Counted from the first letter of the stretch, positions 9,620 to 18,992 are shown. The stretch: 64,000 nucleotides of DNA from G963668345 sp965226215 (GCA_965226215.1 CBDDCH010000002.1:1240001-1304000); one strand, 5' to 3'. A program made the numbers and translations. Notes: generated by a model from the letters alone, not told the origin.

Positions 9620-9724
9620 CCGAGTGCATTGCCGTTTCGCCCGCGAGAATCCGCCGCCGAGATAAGCACCCTTCCTGCCGGTGGGATGAGCACTCGTGCT
9701 TGTCAACACACTGCGAAAAGCAGG

Positions 9725-10420
9725 CTAGCGCCCAGCCTTCGCCGGTTTCAGAGGTGCGTTCAGGAAGCGCAGGAAGGGCATCATCCCGCGGAAATGTTTG
9801 ACCAACTCGGTGTAAAGCTTGGAGGTTTCGGCCAGTTCGGGGTCGAGCGTCTTCCACGCCAGGAACTGCTTGAACATCAGCAGGTCAGCGGCGGGATGTG
9901 CGGCCGGGAAGCCTTTGGGGGCACGTGTCAGTTTCTCACCCGTCATCTCTCCAAAGAGCCGTCGAAACGAGCGGTCCTTCAAGACGGCGCTAAGCTCCCC
10001 GTCTCGAGCAGCGATATGCTGCCGAATGGCTAAGAGCTCTTTCGGTCCCGGCGCGTAAACGCCTCCCGCGACGAGAATCTCGTCGAATGTCAGGTGGAAG
10101 TAGGTGCCCGCACCGGCGTGTTTCTCATGTCCTCGAGGAGGGAACACCGCCGCAATCCAGGTTTTGTAGGGGCTTTTGTCTTTGCTGAACCGCACGTCGC
10201 GATAGATACGATAGATTGCTTTTTTGGGATCGGCCACCAACTCCGGTGCAAACCCGCGCATGGCTTCGCCGAGCGCCAAGACCAGCTCGGTCATCGGAGC
10301 CTTGACCTTCTCCTCGTAGACGCTCTTGCGGGGTATGAACCAATCGCGGTTGTTATTGCGCTTGAGTTGTTTGAGAAACTTCCGGGCTTCGGACGGAAAT
10401 CCGGGAAATCGCGGTTTCAT
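9725..10420 (-). CDS. DUF2461 family protein
   Basis: 231 aa from ATG 10420; an upstream extension to 10495 is possible but begins in the palindrome at 10484. Diagnostic features are FPGFPSEARKFLKQLKRNNN, RDWF near the N-terminus, YRDVRFSKDKSPYKTWIAA and TYFHLTFDEILVAGGVYAPG. The family is widespread and of unknown biochemical function. The stop codon falls within a CTAG preceded by gcgaaaagcagg (9713-9728), which resembles the end of the MITE-like repeats elsewhere in the window. Confidence 0.9.
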   Translation of the reverse strand: MKPRFPGFPSEARKFLKQLKRNNNRDWFIPRKSVYEEKVKAPMTELVLALGEAMRGFAPELVADPKKAIYRIYRDVRFSKDKSPYKTWIAAVFPPRGHEKHAGAGTYFHLTFDEILVAGGVYAPGPKELLAIRQHIAARDGELSAVLKDRSFRRLFGEMTGEKLTRAPKGFPAAHPAADLLMFKQFLAWKTLDPELAETSKLYTELVKHFRGMMPFLRFLNAPLKPAKAGR

Positions 10421-10483
10421 GTCTCTACCGTAGCGGGCGGCGGCCTTGAGCGACAAGAGTGCAGGGCGCTGGCCCCCGGTAAA

Positions 10484-10508
10484 GGGGCGGGCCACGGTGG
10501 CCCGCCCC
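10484..10508. repeat. Perfect 25-base palindrome (12-1-12) of the GC-rich family
   Basis: Arms GGGGCGGGCCAC and GTGGCCCGCCCC around a single G, followed by CTAC 10507-10511 region. It sits between the DUF2461 gene and the oligogalacturonate lyase gene, whose 5' ends face each other. It could form a strong hairpin in either transcript. Confidence 0.8.
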
Positions 10509-10591
10509 TACGATTCGGTGTACGGTCCAGCGAGCATCAAATAGGGGCGTGGGGACGCCATCGGCGGGTTCGATCTCCGCCCGGTGCTACC

Positions 10592-11812
10592 ATGACTGTT
10601 TCTATGGGGCGGTTGAGCCGGCGGGCCTTTCTGGGCGGGGCGGCAGCACCTCTGTTGGGGGCCCGTCGAGGGTCCGGCCGGGGGGTGCGCGTCGCCTCCC
10701 GGATTGCACCGTTTCTGGACCCACTTACGGAACGGAAGCTTTTCCGGCTCACCGAACTTTCCGTTCTGCATCACCTGCCGCACTACCACCATCGCTTCAT
10801 CGCCCGGAACAATTCGTTCATCTTGCTCTCCTCCGAGCGGCCAGGAACCCGGCAGATCTATCGCCTGGATCTACCCGAGGGCAAGATGGTGCAACTCACC
10901 GAGGGTCCAGGCATTCACCCCTATTCGCCGGCGCTCGACGCGGGCGAACGCGCTTTCTTCTACCTTCAGAACGATACCCTCAAGCGGGCCGCCGTTCGCG
11001 GGCGATCCGAAAGACGAATCTATGAGTCGGACACAGGTTGGCGGATGAGCGGACATCTGTCGGTGAGCGACAAAAGCAGGTACGTGGCCGTGGTCGAGAT
11101 GAAAGTGGGCGACCGGGTCAACGGCTTCGAGGGGCAGTTCAGAAGGCAGCCGAATTGCCGGATTCGAGTCGTGGACGTGGCCAGGCGTCGAAGCTGGGTG
11201 GCGGTCGAGTCCAACCATTGGCTGACTCACCCTCAGTTCCAGCCGGGAGGCACCGACATCCTCTACTCACACGAAGGACCCTGGGACAAGGTGGAGGGAC
11301 GCTTGCGGCTGGTCAGGCTCGATGGCAAGTATCGCAAGAACATCCGCCCCCGACAGGGATCAGAGGCTCTAGGGCACGAGCATTGGTCGAGCAGCGGCCA
11401 GGAAGTCTGCTTCGTGTTCTATCCCGATGCTTCCTGGCGGCAGTCCACGGTGAATTGCATTCACATCAACTCCGGTCGCGAAAGGACCCTGGCAGACTGC
11501 TCCCAGTTCGCCTGGATGTCGCCCAACGCGGACGACTCTGTCTTCGTGGGCGCGAGTCGCCGCGCTGCCGGGCGCAATATTTATCTGCTTTTTCCACTGC
11601 TCAAGCGGGAAGTCACTATCGCCGTACACCTCAGTACCGCGAAATCCTATCCGATCGCCGGCAGGCGACGTCTCGACCCCTTCGCCGCTTGGCCCGAGCC
11701 GGTGTTTTCCCCCGACAGTCGCTGGATGTATTTCGTCACCGACCGAGAAGGAAAACCGGCGGTCTATCGCATGGACTTGTCGGATCTCGTGGAGGAAACC
11801 GGGGCCCGCTGA
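10592..11812 (+). CDS. Oligogalacturonate lyase-like (PL22) beta-propeller protein, Tat-exported
   Basis: 406 aa from ATG 10592; the longer open frame starting at 10094 overlaps the opposite gene and lacks family similarity. The N-terminus MGRLSRRAFLGGAAAPLLGA is a twin-arginine signal. Repeated beta-propeller blades follow (GTRQIYRLDLPEGKMVQLTE, SPDSRWMYFVTDREGKPAVY). The motifs WLTHPQF, SHEGPW and LGHEHWSS match the metal-binding His/Gln positions described for family 22 oligogalacturonide lyases, which cleave short pectin fragments by beta-elimination. A periplasmic role in plant polysaccharide breakdown is inferred. No other pectin genes are adjacent. Confidence 0.83.
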   Translation: MTVSMGRLSRRAFLGGAAAPLLGARRGSGRGVRVASRIAPFLDPLTERKLFRLTELSVLHHLPHYHHRFIARNNSFILLSSERPGTRQIYRLDLPEGKMVQLTEGPGIHPYSPALDAGERAFFYLQNDTLKRAAVRGRSERRIYESDTGWRMSGHLSVSDKSRYVAVVEMKVGDRVNGFEGQFRRQPNCRIRVVDVARRRSWVAVESNHWLTHPQFQPGGTDILYSHEGPWDKVEGRLRLVRLDGKYRKNIRPRQGSEALGHEHWSSSGQEVCFVFYPDASWRQSTVNCIHINSGRERTLADCSQFAWMSPNADDSVFVGASRRAAGRNIYLLFPLLKREVTIAVHLSTAKSYPIAGRRRLDPFAAWPEPVFSPDSRWMYFVTDREGKPAVYRMDLSDLVEETGAR

Positions 11813-12010
11813 GAGCAAGCGAAGGATCGAAGCCCACGTGCGGTGCTCGAACATCTTGGGCCGTGGCCTGCGCTGCTAGTCGCGGTCAGCTCATTCTCGT
11901 CCAGCTTCGCCTCCACCCTCGGTGAGTGACAATGAACTCCGTACACCCTGAAGCATGAAAATGCGGCCCGAGCGTAATCTGTGGCACAGTGCGGACCTAT
12001 TTTCGAAGCA

Positions 12011-12040
12011 GAAATGCGGGCTAGTACTAGCCCGCATTTC
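12011..12040. repeat. Perfect 30-base palindrome at a repeat-repeat junction
   Basis: The arms are the terminal sequence GAAATGCGGGCTAG and its complement CTAGCCCGCATTTC, separated by TA. This is two copies of the MITE-like terminus placed head to head, suggesting that one element ends where the next begins. Confidence 0.8.
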
Positions 12041-12221
12041 TCACGAATTTCGGGGATTCGCGACGAAGTCCGTTGTTCTCGTAGGGGCCGACCACCGTGT
12101 CGCCCATCACCGACCAGTACTCATTGTTCAGTCCGAATTTGTGCAAAAGATTGCACATCGATACTGCTGGGCGGGCACAGTGGCCCGCCCCTACGCGCCC
12201 CTCGTGAGAAAGGCGGTCTAG
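12027..12221. repeat. MITE-like element, copy A (195 bp)
   Basis: Left end CTAGCCCGCATTTCTCACGA (12027-12046); right end 12203-12221 is its imperfect inverted copy ending in TCTAG. Inside are a hairpin at 12084-12105 (GGGGCCGACCACCGTGTCG), a small hairpin GTGCAA/TTGCAC (12141-12156) and a GC-rich palindrome at 12169-12190. The interior between the two large hairpins is about 80 percent identical, in inverted orientation, to copy C at 40951-41129. No coding capacity. Confidence 0.8.
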
Positions 12222-12268
12222 GCGGGGCGGGAACAAACAGGGAAGCGCACGCTGATGGGCGATCGGGG

Positions 12269-14701
12269 CTAGCTGGCTCGGAGGGGAATCACGGCAGCCG
12301 GGGAACCCTGAGGGACGTCTCCCGAGGTGGAATCCTTTTTCACTTTCCTGAGGTAGGAGCGTTGACTGCTTAACACCAGGAGTTGCTCAGCCGAAGCCGC
12401 CTCACTGGGGAAAACGGCAGTGCCCACGCTCACACCGATGAGCCTTTCTGCATCGCCGATACGCAATGTGAGGCTGTCTTTGAGGCGTCTCTCGAGTCTT
12501 GTTACCAACGTCCGGAGCTCCTTGGGACCGATTCCTCCGAAAACAGCCAAGAACCGATCGTCTCCCAGACGTCCCAGAAAATCGAGATCCCGGAGGGACC
12601 CTTCCAAAACGCGGGAGAGCGACTGAAGTAGCTGGTCTCCGGCAGCGTGCCCAAAACGGGTGTTGATGACCCGAAACCGGTCGATGTCGAAGTAGACGAT
12701 CGAAGTCGTTCTACGCTCTTTACGTGCAAGTTGAATGTCGGATCTCAAATACTTGAGAGTCGCTCTGGCTGTCGGCAGTCCCGTCAGCGAATCGTTGCCG
12801 ATCCCACTCGTCTGATACAGAACTGCCTGTTCTATCACGGAACCGAGCGGCCACGTCAGCTTTTCGATCAGCGCGGCATCGTCTCCGGAGTAGGCGGCTC
12901 GCGTGCTTGAGTAGAGGTTAAACGTGCCAACGAGCTCGTCATCGACCCACAGCGGAGTCACTAGGGCGGCTTTGAGCCCCTGCATCCACGCCATCAGCCC
13001 CAGCTCTGACGCTTCGCCGACCGGATTGCCGTTCACGAGGGTCTGGCCGTGTCCGGCTACCCATCCGGTAGGACTATTGTCCACAGGCACACCTAGTTTG
13101 CTAATCAAGTCCGCCTTCGGCCCCGTGCAGTAAACCGGTCTCAGCTTACGTTCGTCCTTCATAAACACGACACATTCGTCAAAAGTCAGCCGACTCGCCA
13201 AGTTGGGGATGACGAACTCGAGAATCTCCTTAACGGAAAAGCTGGCTCCCAAGCTCGCAAGCAGCCGAGACCAGTGCGCAAAGTTGTCCAGCTTGGACTC
13301 CCGCGTGGCTACTTCACGACTTTGCTTCAGACTTTCGATACGTTCTTCGTGGGTTAGCGAGGTCTGATCGGCGCTGACCGAACGAGCACTCTTGATGGAG
13401 AAGCGGCCTGACGAGTTGCGACGGTTGGCGCTGGGGTCACGCTGGATTTGTTTTTCCAGGCGTGGGAGTAGTTCGATCAAGGTGTCGGTCACCTTGGGAT
13501 CATAGGCGGTGCCGCGGCGCGACCGGATCATCTCTACGGCCTTTTCCACCGTCATAGCCGGCCGGTAGGGCCGGTCGGTAGTTAACGCATCAAAGACATC
13601 GACAATCGTCAGGATGCGCGCCGTTAGCGGAATTTCCTTCCCCTTCAACTTACGCGGGTAGCCGGTGCCATCCCAGTTCTCATGGTGGGAAAGCACTAGT
13701 TCCGCCACGGGAAACGGGAAGTCAACGGCCGAGAGTATCTCCGCGCCGATTTGAACGTGACTGGCGATCCTGCTGAACTCTTCAGGTGAGAGTCGGCCTG
13801 GCTTGGTAAGAACGTTTTCGGGAACCGCAATCTTGCCGATATCGTGAAGCAGCGCCCCGAACTCAAGCGTGCGGATCTCATACTCAGAGCAGTTCAATGC
13901 CTTGGCGATCTCGGTACTGTAAATCTGAACCCGCTTGAGGTGGCCGCTGCTGACGCTATCCTTGGCGTCTACCGCCAGGGCCAGAGCCTCGACGGAACGG
14001 AAATAGATGCGGTCGGTCTCAGCCTGCCGGGATAGATCCTCGTACAGAGGCCCGAGCAGCCACTCAACAAAGACATAGAACAGGGTGACCACGGCGAGCA
14101 CTGTCCACAACACAACTTCCTGACTGCGCGCCGAAACAACCGCCAAACACACGGCAGCGGGCGCGAACAACAATGACATCCCCGCTGCCGGCGGCAGGTT
14201 TCGACCTACCAGCTTCTTCCAATACATCAGGCGGTTGACCGTTGATTCCGCCCAAGCACTTACCAAGAGGTAGAAGATTGCCGCACCACCAAGCGCGACC
14301 CATTCGGCCCCCACGGGCAGCACTATCGAGCGATGGACAAGGGAAGTCCAAAGCCCCGTCATAGCGGCCAGCAAGACTCGTACCGCGTACTGAACGGGCT
14401 GTTGCCGAACTCTTCTCTCGAAGCTCCACCGGATCGCCACCGCAGCGGCCGACAAAAGGGCGGCTGGTAGCGGCGCGGCGGCAACCACAACTCCAACCAC
14501 AAACAGATCAGATGTCGCTAACACCCCCCGGAATCGATTAACTCGAAGCCGCGTACCCGAGAAGAGACAGCCAATGACGAAAAGAGCCGCGGCACCCAAT
14601 TGCTGGTCGGACACAACCGGAAGCTGGGTCACCGCCAGCAGATACAAAGAGAGGACAAACAGTACCAGGTAGCTGCGGAACCCCAGAAGTCGCGAAGCCA
14701 T
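12269..14701 (-). CDS. Membrane-anchored HD-GYP phosphodiesterase with GAF and degenerate GGDEF domains
   Basis: 810 aa from ATG 14701. Order: several membrane helices (about residues 8-215), HD-GYP domain (HDIGK at 286-290, HHENWDGTGYP), GAF-like domain (FDECVVFMKDERKLRPVYCT), and GGDEF domain. HD-GYP proteins hydrolyse cyclic di-GMP and the metal ligands are present. The GGDEF signature reads GDDRF (712-716), so diguanylate cyclase activity is unlikely, yet the inhibitory-site motif RDLD (703-706) is kept at the canonical distance. The GGDEF part may therefore act as a c-di-GMP sensor for the hydrolase. An upstream start at 14809 is possible but would precede the first membrane helix with an unlikely leader. 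Confidence 0.92.
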   Translation of the reverse strand: MASRLLGFRSYLVLFVLSLYLLAVTQLPVVSDQQLGAAALFVIGCLFSGTRLRVNRFRGVLATSDLFVVGVVVAAAPLPAALLSAAAVAIRWSFERRVRQQPVQYAVRVLLAAMTGLWTSLVHRSIVLPVGAEWVALGGAAIFYLLVSAWAESTVNRLMYWKKLVGRNLPPAAGMSLLFAPAAVCLAVVSARSQEVVLWTVLAVVTLFYVFVEWLLGPLYEDLSRQAETDRIYFRSVEALALAVDAKDSVSSGHLKRVQIYSTEIAKALNCSEYEIRTLEFGALLHDIGKIAVPENVLTKPGRLSPEEFSRIASHVQIGAEILSAVDFPFPVAELVLSHHENWDGTGYPRKLKGKEIPLTARILTIVDVFDALTTDRPYRPAMTVEKAVEMIRSRRGTAYDPKVTDTLIELLPRLEKQIQRDPSANRRNSSGRFSIKSARSVSADQTSLTHEERIESLKQSREVATRESKLDNFAHWSRLLASLGASFSVKEILEFVIPNLASRLTFDECVVFMKDERKLRPVYCTGPKADLISKLGVPVDNSPTGWVAGHGQTLVNGNPVGEASELGLMAWMQGLKAALVTPLWVDDELVGTFNLYSSTRAAYSGDDAALIEKLTWPLGSVIEQAVLYQTSGIGNDSLTGLPTARATLKYLRSDIQLARKERRTTSIVYFDIDRFRVINTRFGHAAGDQLLQSLSRVLEGSLRDLDFLGRLGDDRFLAVFGGIGPKELRTLVTRLERRLKDSLTLRIGDAERLIGVSVGTAVFPSEAASAEQLLVLSSQRSYLRKVKKDSTSGDVPQGSPAAVIPLRAS

Positions 14702-15167
14702 TTGATTCCTAACCGCCGGGTAGTGACCGGGTGCGACGAAGCTCTGGCCACCTACTGACAATGACGGGCAGAGGCATTCCGGCCCGGCTGGTTGCCGGGA
14801 CCTCGACACGTTGTCGTCAGATGATACTAGTACTTAAGCTCAATTTCGAGTATATCAGAAACAGTACTAAAACTATATGAATTAAAGTCCTAGATATGCT
14901 GCCGCTCCCCGGTCTACAGAGATCCCGGAAGGATATGCAGGTTGAGGGTCCGTCTGGGAGGTGCTGGCAACTGAGAAACTAGCTTCGCCAGCGGCGAAAA
15001 ACGGCTAGGCAACCGACTCGCAATAGTGGCGTCGTATAGCCTTCTGGGGCAAAAAAGGCGGGAGGTCAACACTTCGTGGCAGCAGAGTCACTAGCCGCCA
15101 GGTTCTCCCGTAAGTCGCCAGGAAACCCATCATAGATGGCTTCGGCCGGACAAGCTGACGGTAAGCG
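14702..15167. other. Intergenic region upstream of the HD-GYP gene
   Basis: 466 bases without a supported ORF. The part at 14820-14900 is AT-rich compared with its surroundings and probably contains the promoter for the leftward HD-GYP gene. The part near 15000-15167 is the 3' flank of the cyclophilin gene. A short frame at 15005-15262 is a shadow. Confidence 0.4.
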
Positions 15168-15758
15168 TCACGATCCGCGACGGGCTGACTTGATGATAAT
15201 TGGCTCCAGGGGAACATTCTGCTGCCCGCCTTTTGTTCCGGTAGCCACCTCGGCCATGGCATCGACCACGTCCATGCCTTCTGTCACCTTGCCGAAAACG
15301 CAGTAGCCCCAGCCATCCTTTGCCTGGTCACGATCCAGGAACGAGTTCTTCGTTCCGTGGTTGATGAAAAACTGCGAGCTTGCGCTGTGGGGAGCTGACG
15401 TCCGCGCCATAGCGAGGGTGCCTCGCTGGTTTTTCAGGCCGTTCGAGGACTCGTTCTTGATCTGTTCCCTGGTGGGTTTCTGTGCCATGTCCGCGGTGAA
15501 ACCTCCACCCTGAATCATGAAATCCTTCATCACACGGTGAAAGATCGTGCCGTCGAAGAACTTGTCGTCGACGTACTGCAGAAAGTTGGCGACCGTCGCG
15601 GGCGCCTTCTTCGCGTAGAGCTCGATCTTGATCGTTCCCTTCGTCGTCTCTATGATTACCACTGGCTTTCCGGTGACCTCTTTGGGAGCCGCACAAGCTA
15701 GTACAGCGATCACAAGGGCCAGCAGAATAAGCTGACCCGCAAGCTGGACTTGTCGCAT
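15168..15758 (-). CDS. Cyclophilin-type peptidyl-prolyl cis-trans isomerase, probable lipoprotein
   Basis: 196 aa; ATG 15758 has AGAGGT 5 bases upstream. The N-terminus ends in a lipobox-like LACA, suggesting a lipid-anchored periplasmic protein. Cyclophilin signatures: VANFLQYVDDKFFDGTIFHR (catalytic Arg), FMIQGGGF, GTLAMART, SSQFFINHG and YCVFGKVTEGMDVVD. It catalyses proline isomerisation during folding of exported proteins. The neighbouring genes give no more specific role. Confidence 0.93.
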   Translation of the reverse strand: MRQVQLAGQLILLALVIAVLACAAPKEVTGKPVVIIETTKGTIKIELYAKKAPATVANFLQYVDDKFFDGTIFHRVMKDFMIQGGGFTADMAQKPTREQIKNESSNGLKNQRGTLAMARTSAPHSASSQFFINHGTKNSFLDRDQAKDGWGYCVFGKVTEGMDVVDAMAEVATGTKGGQQNVPLEPIIIKSARRGS

Positions 15759-15870
15759 CTTGAACCTCTACTCTTACTTGTCCTGCGGCGCCGCGGTGGG
15801 CACAGCCAGCGTCTCACAGAACTCAAAAGGCCAAGGCGTAATTCTAGCACGCCGTTCGGGAGCCATGCTC

Positions 15871-16815
15871 TCAAGAACGGCGTCCGGCGGGCGGAGTGGC
15901 ATCGGGGTGTCGAAAACGCAACGACTCCAGCCGATCCTCCAGCACGATGTCGGCTTGGAAACCGGGTATTTCCACGGAATGCGCGGTCGCCATCTCAACG
16001 GCCTTTCTCGGGATCAATCCAATGACTTCACCGCCAACGACTTCGGTGCCCAAACGCTCCGCTTCCGTCTTAACATGCTGGAACACAACATGAGGTGGCG
16101 TTTTCTCGAAGTCCGTCAGGTTCATCGAGACTTGGGTTAGATTGCGGCTGCGCAATGCAAGTCCCAAAGCCTTGACCGCCGGCAGCCCGCCCGAGGACTC
16201 TCGAATTTTCGAAGCGATGCGTTTGGCGATGGAGACGTCCGGCGACGCCAGACGAAGGTTATAGGCAATCAGAAGTTTACGAACGCCGACGGCGGCAGCC
16301 CCGGCGGTGGGGTGCAGATCCGGCCCGCCCACGTCGGGCCGACGGTCCGCGTCCTCGGGAAGGCAGGCGACCAGTCCCTCGAAGCCGCCACGCCGGATTT
16401 GCTCAAGGCAGCGCCGGCGTTCGTCTGGTCCAGCGTCCCCATAGAAGTAAACGGGCAGCCGGAGTGTCTTCCACAAGTCTTGTCCCAGGCGATGAGCAAG
16501 GGCAATGCAGATCTCGCTGGAGGCGCCTTCGAGCGGAACAAGCGGAACGACGTCGAGGGCCCCGATGCGAGGGTGTACACCCGTGTGCCGCCGCAGGTTG
16601 ATCTTCTCGACCGCCACCTTGGCGGCCCGGAAGACGGCCTCCGCGACCGGATCCGGCTCTCCGGCGAAGGTAAACACCGAGCGGTTGTGGTCAGGATCCC
16701 TGGTCTGATCCAGCAGTGTTACACCAGGCACCGAAGCAATGGCGGATCGAATCCGCTCCACAACGGCGGCGTCTCGCCCTTCAGAGAAGTTAGGAACACA
16801 CTCAATCAGACTCAT
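15871..16815 (-). CDS. ftcD: Glutamate formimidoyltransferase
   Basis: 314 aa from ATG 16815, chosen because the product then begins MSLIECVPNFSEGRD as in the family, with GAG just upstream; starts at 16836 or 16926 are open but add an unrelated leader. Transfers the formimino group from N-formimino-L-glutamate to tetrahydrofolate at the end of histidine degradation. Motifs: DPDHNRSVFTF, HTGVHPRIGALDVVPLVPL (catalytic His), KALGLALRSRNLTQVSMNL. The C-terminal cyclodeaminase domain found in fused FTCD is absent. It lies 183 bases downstream of a HutI homologue on the same strand. Confidence 0.93.
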   Translation of the reverse strand: MSLIECVPNFSEGRDAAVVERIRSAIASVPGVTLLDQTRDPDHNRSVFTFAGEPDPVAEAVFRAAKVAVEKINLRRHTGVHPRIGALDVVPLVPLEGASSEICIALAHRLGQDLWKTLRLPVYFYGDAGPDERRRCLEQIRRGGFEGLVACLPEDADRRPDVGGPDLHPTAGAAAVGVRKLLIAYNLRLASPDVSIAKRIASKIRESSGGLPAVKALGLALRSRNLTQVSMNLTDFEKTPPHVVFQHVKTEAERLGTEVVGGEVIGLIPRKAVEMATAHSVEIPGFQADIVLEDRLESLRFRHPDATPPAGRRS

Positions 16816-16998
16816 CTTGTTCTCAGAGCGTGACATCGGGCCCAGCCCGCAAGAATTTCGGCCGCCACAACGTCGGCAGACAAGAATGTCTAACCCGCCG
16901 AGCCGGGCTAGCTTTTTTGGGGTCACCCGCGCGATCGGTCACGAATTTACGCCGATTCGCTGTCAGTGTAAGTTCTACCGTGCGCCAGGGTCTGCTTG

Positions 16999-18339
16999 TC
17001 AGGGCCGCGGCAGGGCAGAAGGGTCGGGCCGGCAGCGGTAGATCACCTTGCCCCTCTTCATGGTCAAGACACACAGGTTCACTCCAAAGCAATCGATGAT
17101 CTCCCGAAAGTCACCCACGCTGAAGATTGCCAGATCAGCCTGTTTGCCCGGTTCTAGCGATCCCACGAGCCTAGCTCGGTCTAACGCGGCGGCTCCATTG
17201 ACCGTTGCAGCGCTGATGGCTTCCTCGGGACGCATGCCCATCTGAGTGCAAGCCAGAGACAAGACCATCGGCATGCTCAGCGATGGGCTCTCGTCGGGGC
17301 TGAAGCCGCTCGCCAGGGACAAGGCAGCCCCCCGATCGATGAGGCGCCTGGCGGGAGCATAGCGATCGCTGCCTCGATAGTACACCACGCCGGGCAGCAG
17401 CGTAGCTACGGTGGAGGACTTCGCCAGACGCTCGACGTCAGCCGGACTGACACAGTTCAAGTGATCCACCCCAGTGGCGTTCATTTCAAGTGCCAGGCGG
17501 ATTCCGCCCAACTTCTTGGCCCGCTCGACCTGAGCTTTGAGCCGAAACCCCAATCGGGCAGCGGCCTGCAAGACATCTTTCGTCTGATCAATGTCAAACG
17601 TGTCCGGGTCACAGTCTACAGCGCAGCAATCGGCCAGCCGGCGACGACGGATGAGGGGCAACAGAACCTCGGTTACCTGTTCGACGACGGCGGCTGGGTT
17701 GTAGATCAGTTCGGCCGCCTCGGGTTCCGCGGCGAGAAACGCGGGAATCACGTCTAGCGGGTGGCCGTCAATAGCGCGCGCCACCTGCAGACCTTTCAGT
17801 TCCGATGAGACACCGAGCCCATGCGCTGAACGAGCCTCGATCGTGGTGGTCCCGTGAGCGGCAAACAACTCGGACCAGCGTCGCGCTTGGAGCTTGAGGC
17901 CTTTGAGGGAAGTAGTTCTAAGCGACGGCCGCACCCGTCGTGGACGCTCGTATGGTTCAGCTCGCCCGTCGGGTGCGCCGGCTGATCTGGTCTCCCCGTC
18001 TCGAGCGCGTGACGGCGCAAAGACAAGCCGGGTATGACAGTCAACGAATCCGGGCGTCACCACTTTTCCGGTTGCGTCAATGACCTCGGCGGAACGCGCC
18101 GCGGCTAGGTTTTCAATGCGGCGGGTGGTGCCCACCTCGACGATCTTGTCATCACGGATCAGCAGCGACCCGTCGGGAATGATGGCCAGGTCAGAAAGCT
18201 GAAGTCCTCGCCGGGGCGACGGGCCGCGCAGTGTGACCAACTGGCGCGCCCCTCGAATGAAAATCACAACTCGAAATCTCTTCGTTACCGGGTCGTCTAC
18301 GGGCCGATGGCGCGGACCCTTCATTCGTCGCGACGCCAT
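16999..18339 (-). CDS. Imidazolonepropionase homologue lacking metal ligands (probable pseudoenzyme)
   Basis: 446 aa. Overall the sequence follows HutI (VVTPGFVDCHTRLVFAPSR, GTTTIEARSAHGLGVSSELK, MPMVLSLACTQMGMRPEEA). Active-site positions are altered: the HxH motif reads H102-T-R104, the KxH motif reads K268-A-Q270, the ATD motif reads A-S-G345, and the AHA motif is AAEPEA. In known HutI these residues bind zinc/iron or substrate. The region after residue 110 is also rebuilt and Arg-rich. Position upstream of ftcD fits histidine catabolism, but ordinary hydrolase activity is doubtful. Start 18339 or 18324 are both possible. Alternatively it is a diverged amidohydrolase with another job. Confidence 0.85.
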   Translation of the reverse strand: MASRRMKGPRHRPVDDPVTKRFRVVIFIRGARQLVTLRGPSPRRGLQLSDLAIIPDGSLLIRDDKIVEVGTTRRIENLAAARSAEVIDATGKVVTPGFVDCHTRLVFAPSRARDGETRSAGAPDGRAEPYERPRRVRPSLRTTSLKGLKLQARRWSELFAAHGTTTIEARSAHGLGVSSELKGLQVARAIDGHPLDVIPAFLAAEPEAAELIYNPAAVVEQVTEVLLPLIRRRRLADCCAVDCDPDTFDIDQTKDVLQAAARLGFRLKAQVERAKKLGGIRLALEMNATGVDHLNCVSPADVERLAKSSTVATLLPGVVYYRGSDRYAPARRLIDRGAALSLASGFSPDESPSLSMPMVLSLACTQMGMRPEEAISAATVNGAAALDRARLVGSLEPGKQADLAIFSVGDFREIIDCFGVNLCVLTMKRGKVIYRCRPDPSALPRP

Positions 18340-18946
18340 GCGCGCGCCGTTTCGTCACTCCCAAAGAACGGCCATCGAGGGGTGTTAGTGGAAGCTGAGT
18401 CACGCCGACAACCCAGCAGCTCTTCGAGGGCTGCGGCTCGATAGCACAGCTGGATCGGGGACGGTTCGTCGGAGCCTGACTGGCACCGACACGACGCTCT
18501 GATTCTAACACCCGACCAAAGTTCCGATCGAAAATGCCGAAGGAAAACGCGAATAGCAAGAATGGGTGAAGTGCGGAGCTTAACCGCACGCCCAACCGCC
18601 TCGTGGTTGGGTGGGCCGATAGGTAGACGCTAGGCCTTCTAGGCGGGATCTATCCGGATCAAGGCCGCACGGTCGGGCCAACGGACGGGAAGGGGACTCT
18701 CATTCCCCAGCCGGGCGAAATCAGGCTAGGTATCGTCTTACGAACATATGACCTGACGCGAGGTCAACAGAAACGGCGTTGCAACGCAGACGCGTGTAAC
18801 GCCGCGATAGATTTCCGTCGCATAAGCAATGCAGTTGCAATTAAGATTCTTCCCCGGGGTTGCCCATGGATTTGAAGGAACACCACTAAAAATAAACAAC
18901 TTGAACTTGATGTAGCCTACGCGGCTTCACAGGACCTGATTGCCAG
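18340..18946. other. Long non-coding region upstream of the porin operon
   Basis: About 600 bases without a supported gene. It includes a hairpin CCCAACCG...TGGTTGGGTGGG near 18588-18614 and becomes AT-rich after 18800. A first AGTTGCAATTA box lies at 18833-18843, matching two boxes in the promoter that follows. Confidence 0.45.
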
Positions 18947-18975
18947 TTGACATCGAGTTGCAAGTTAGCTATGCT
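18947..18975 (+). promoter_or_regulatory. Probable sigma-70-type promoter of the porin/flavinylation operon
   Basis: TTGACA at 18947-18952, a 17-base spacer, and TATGCT at 18970-18975. The -35 is a perfect consensus match and the -10 matches 4 of 6. Transcription would begin near 18982, about 70 bases before the porin start codon. An AGTTGCAAGTTA box (18956-18967) lies within the spacer. Confidence 0.6.
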
Positions 18976-18992
18976 TGGTCCGATTCGCTAGA

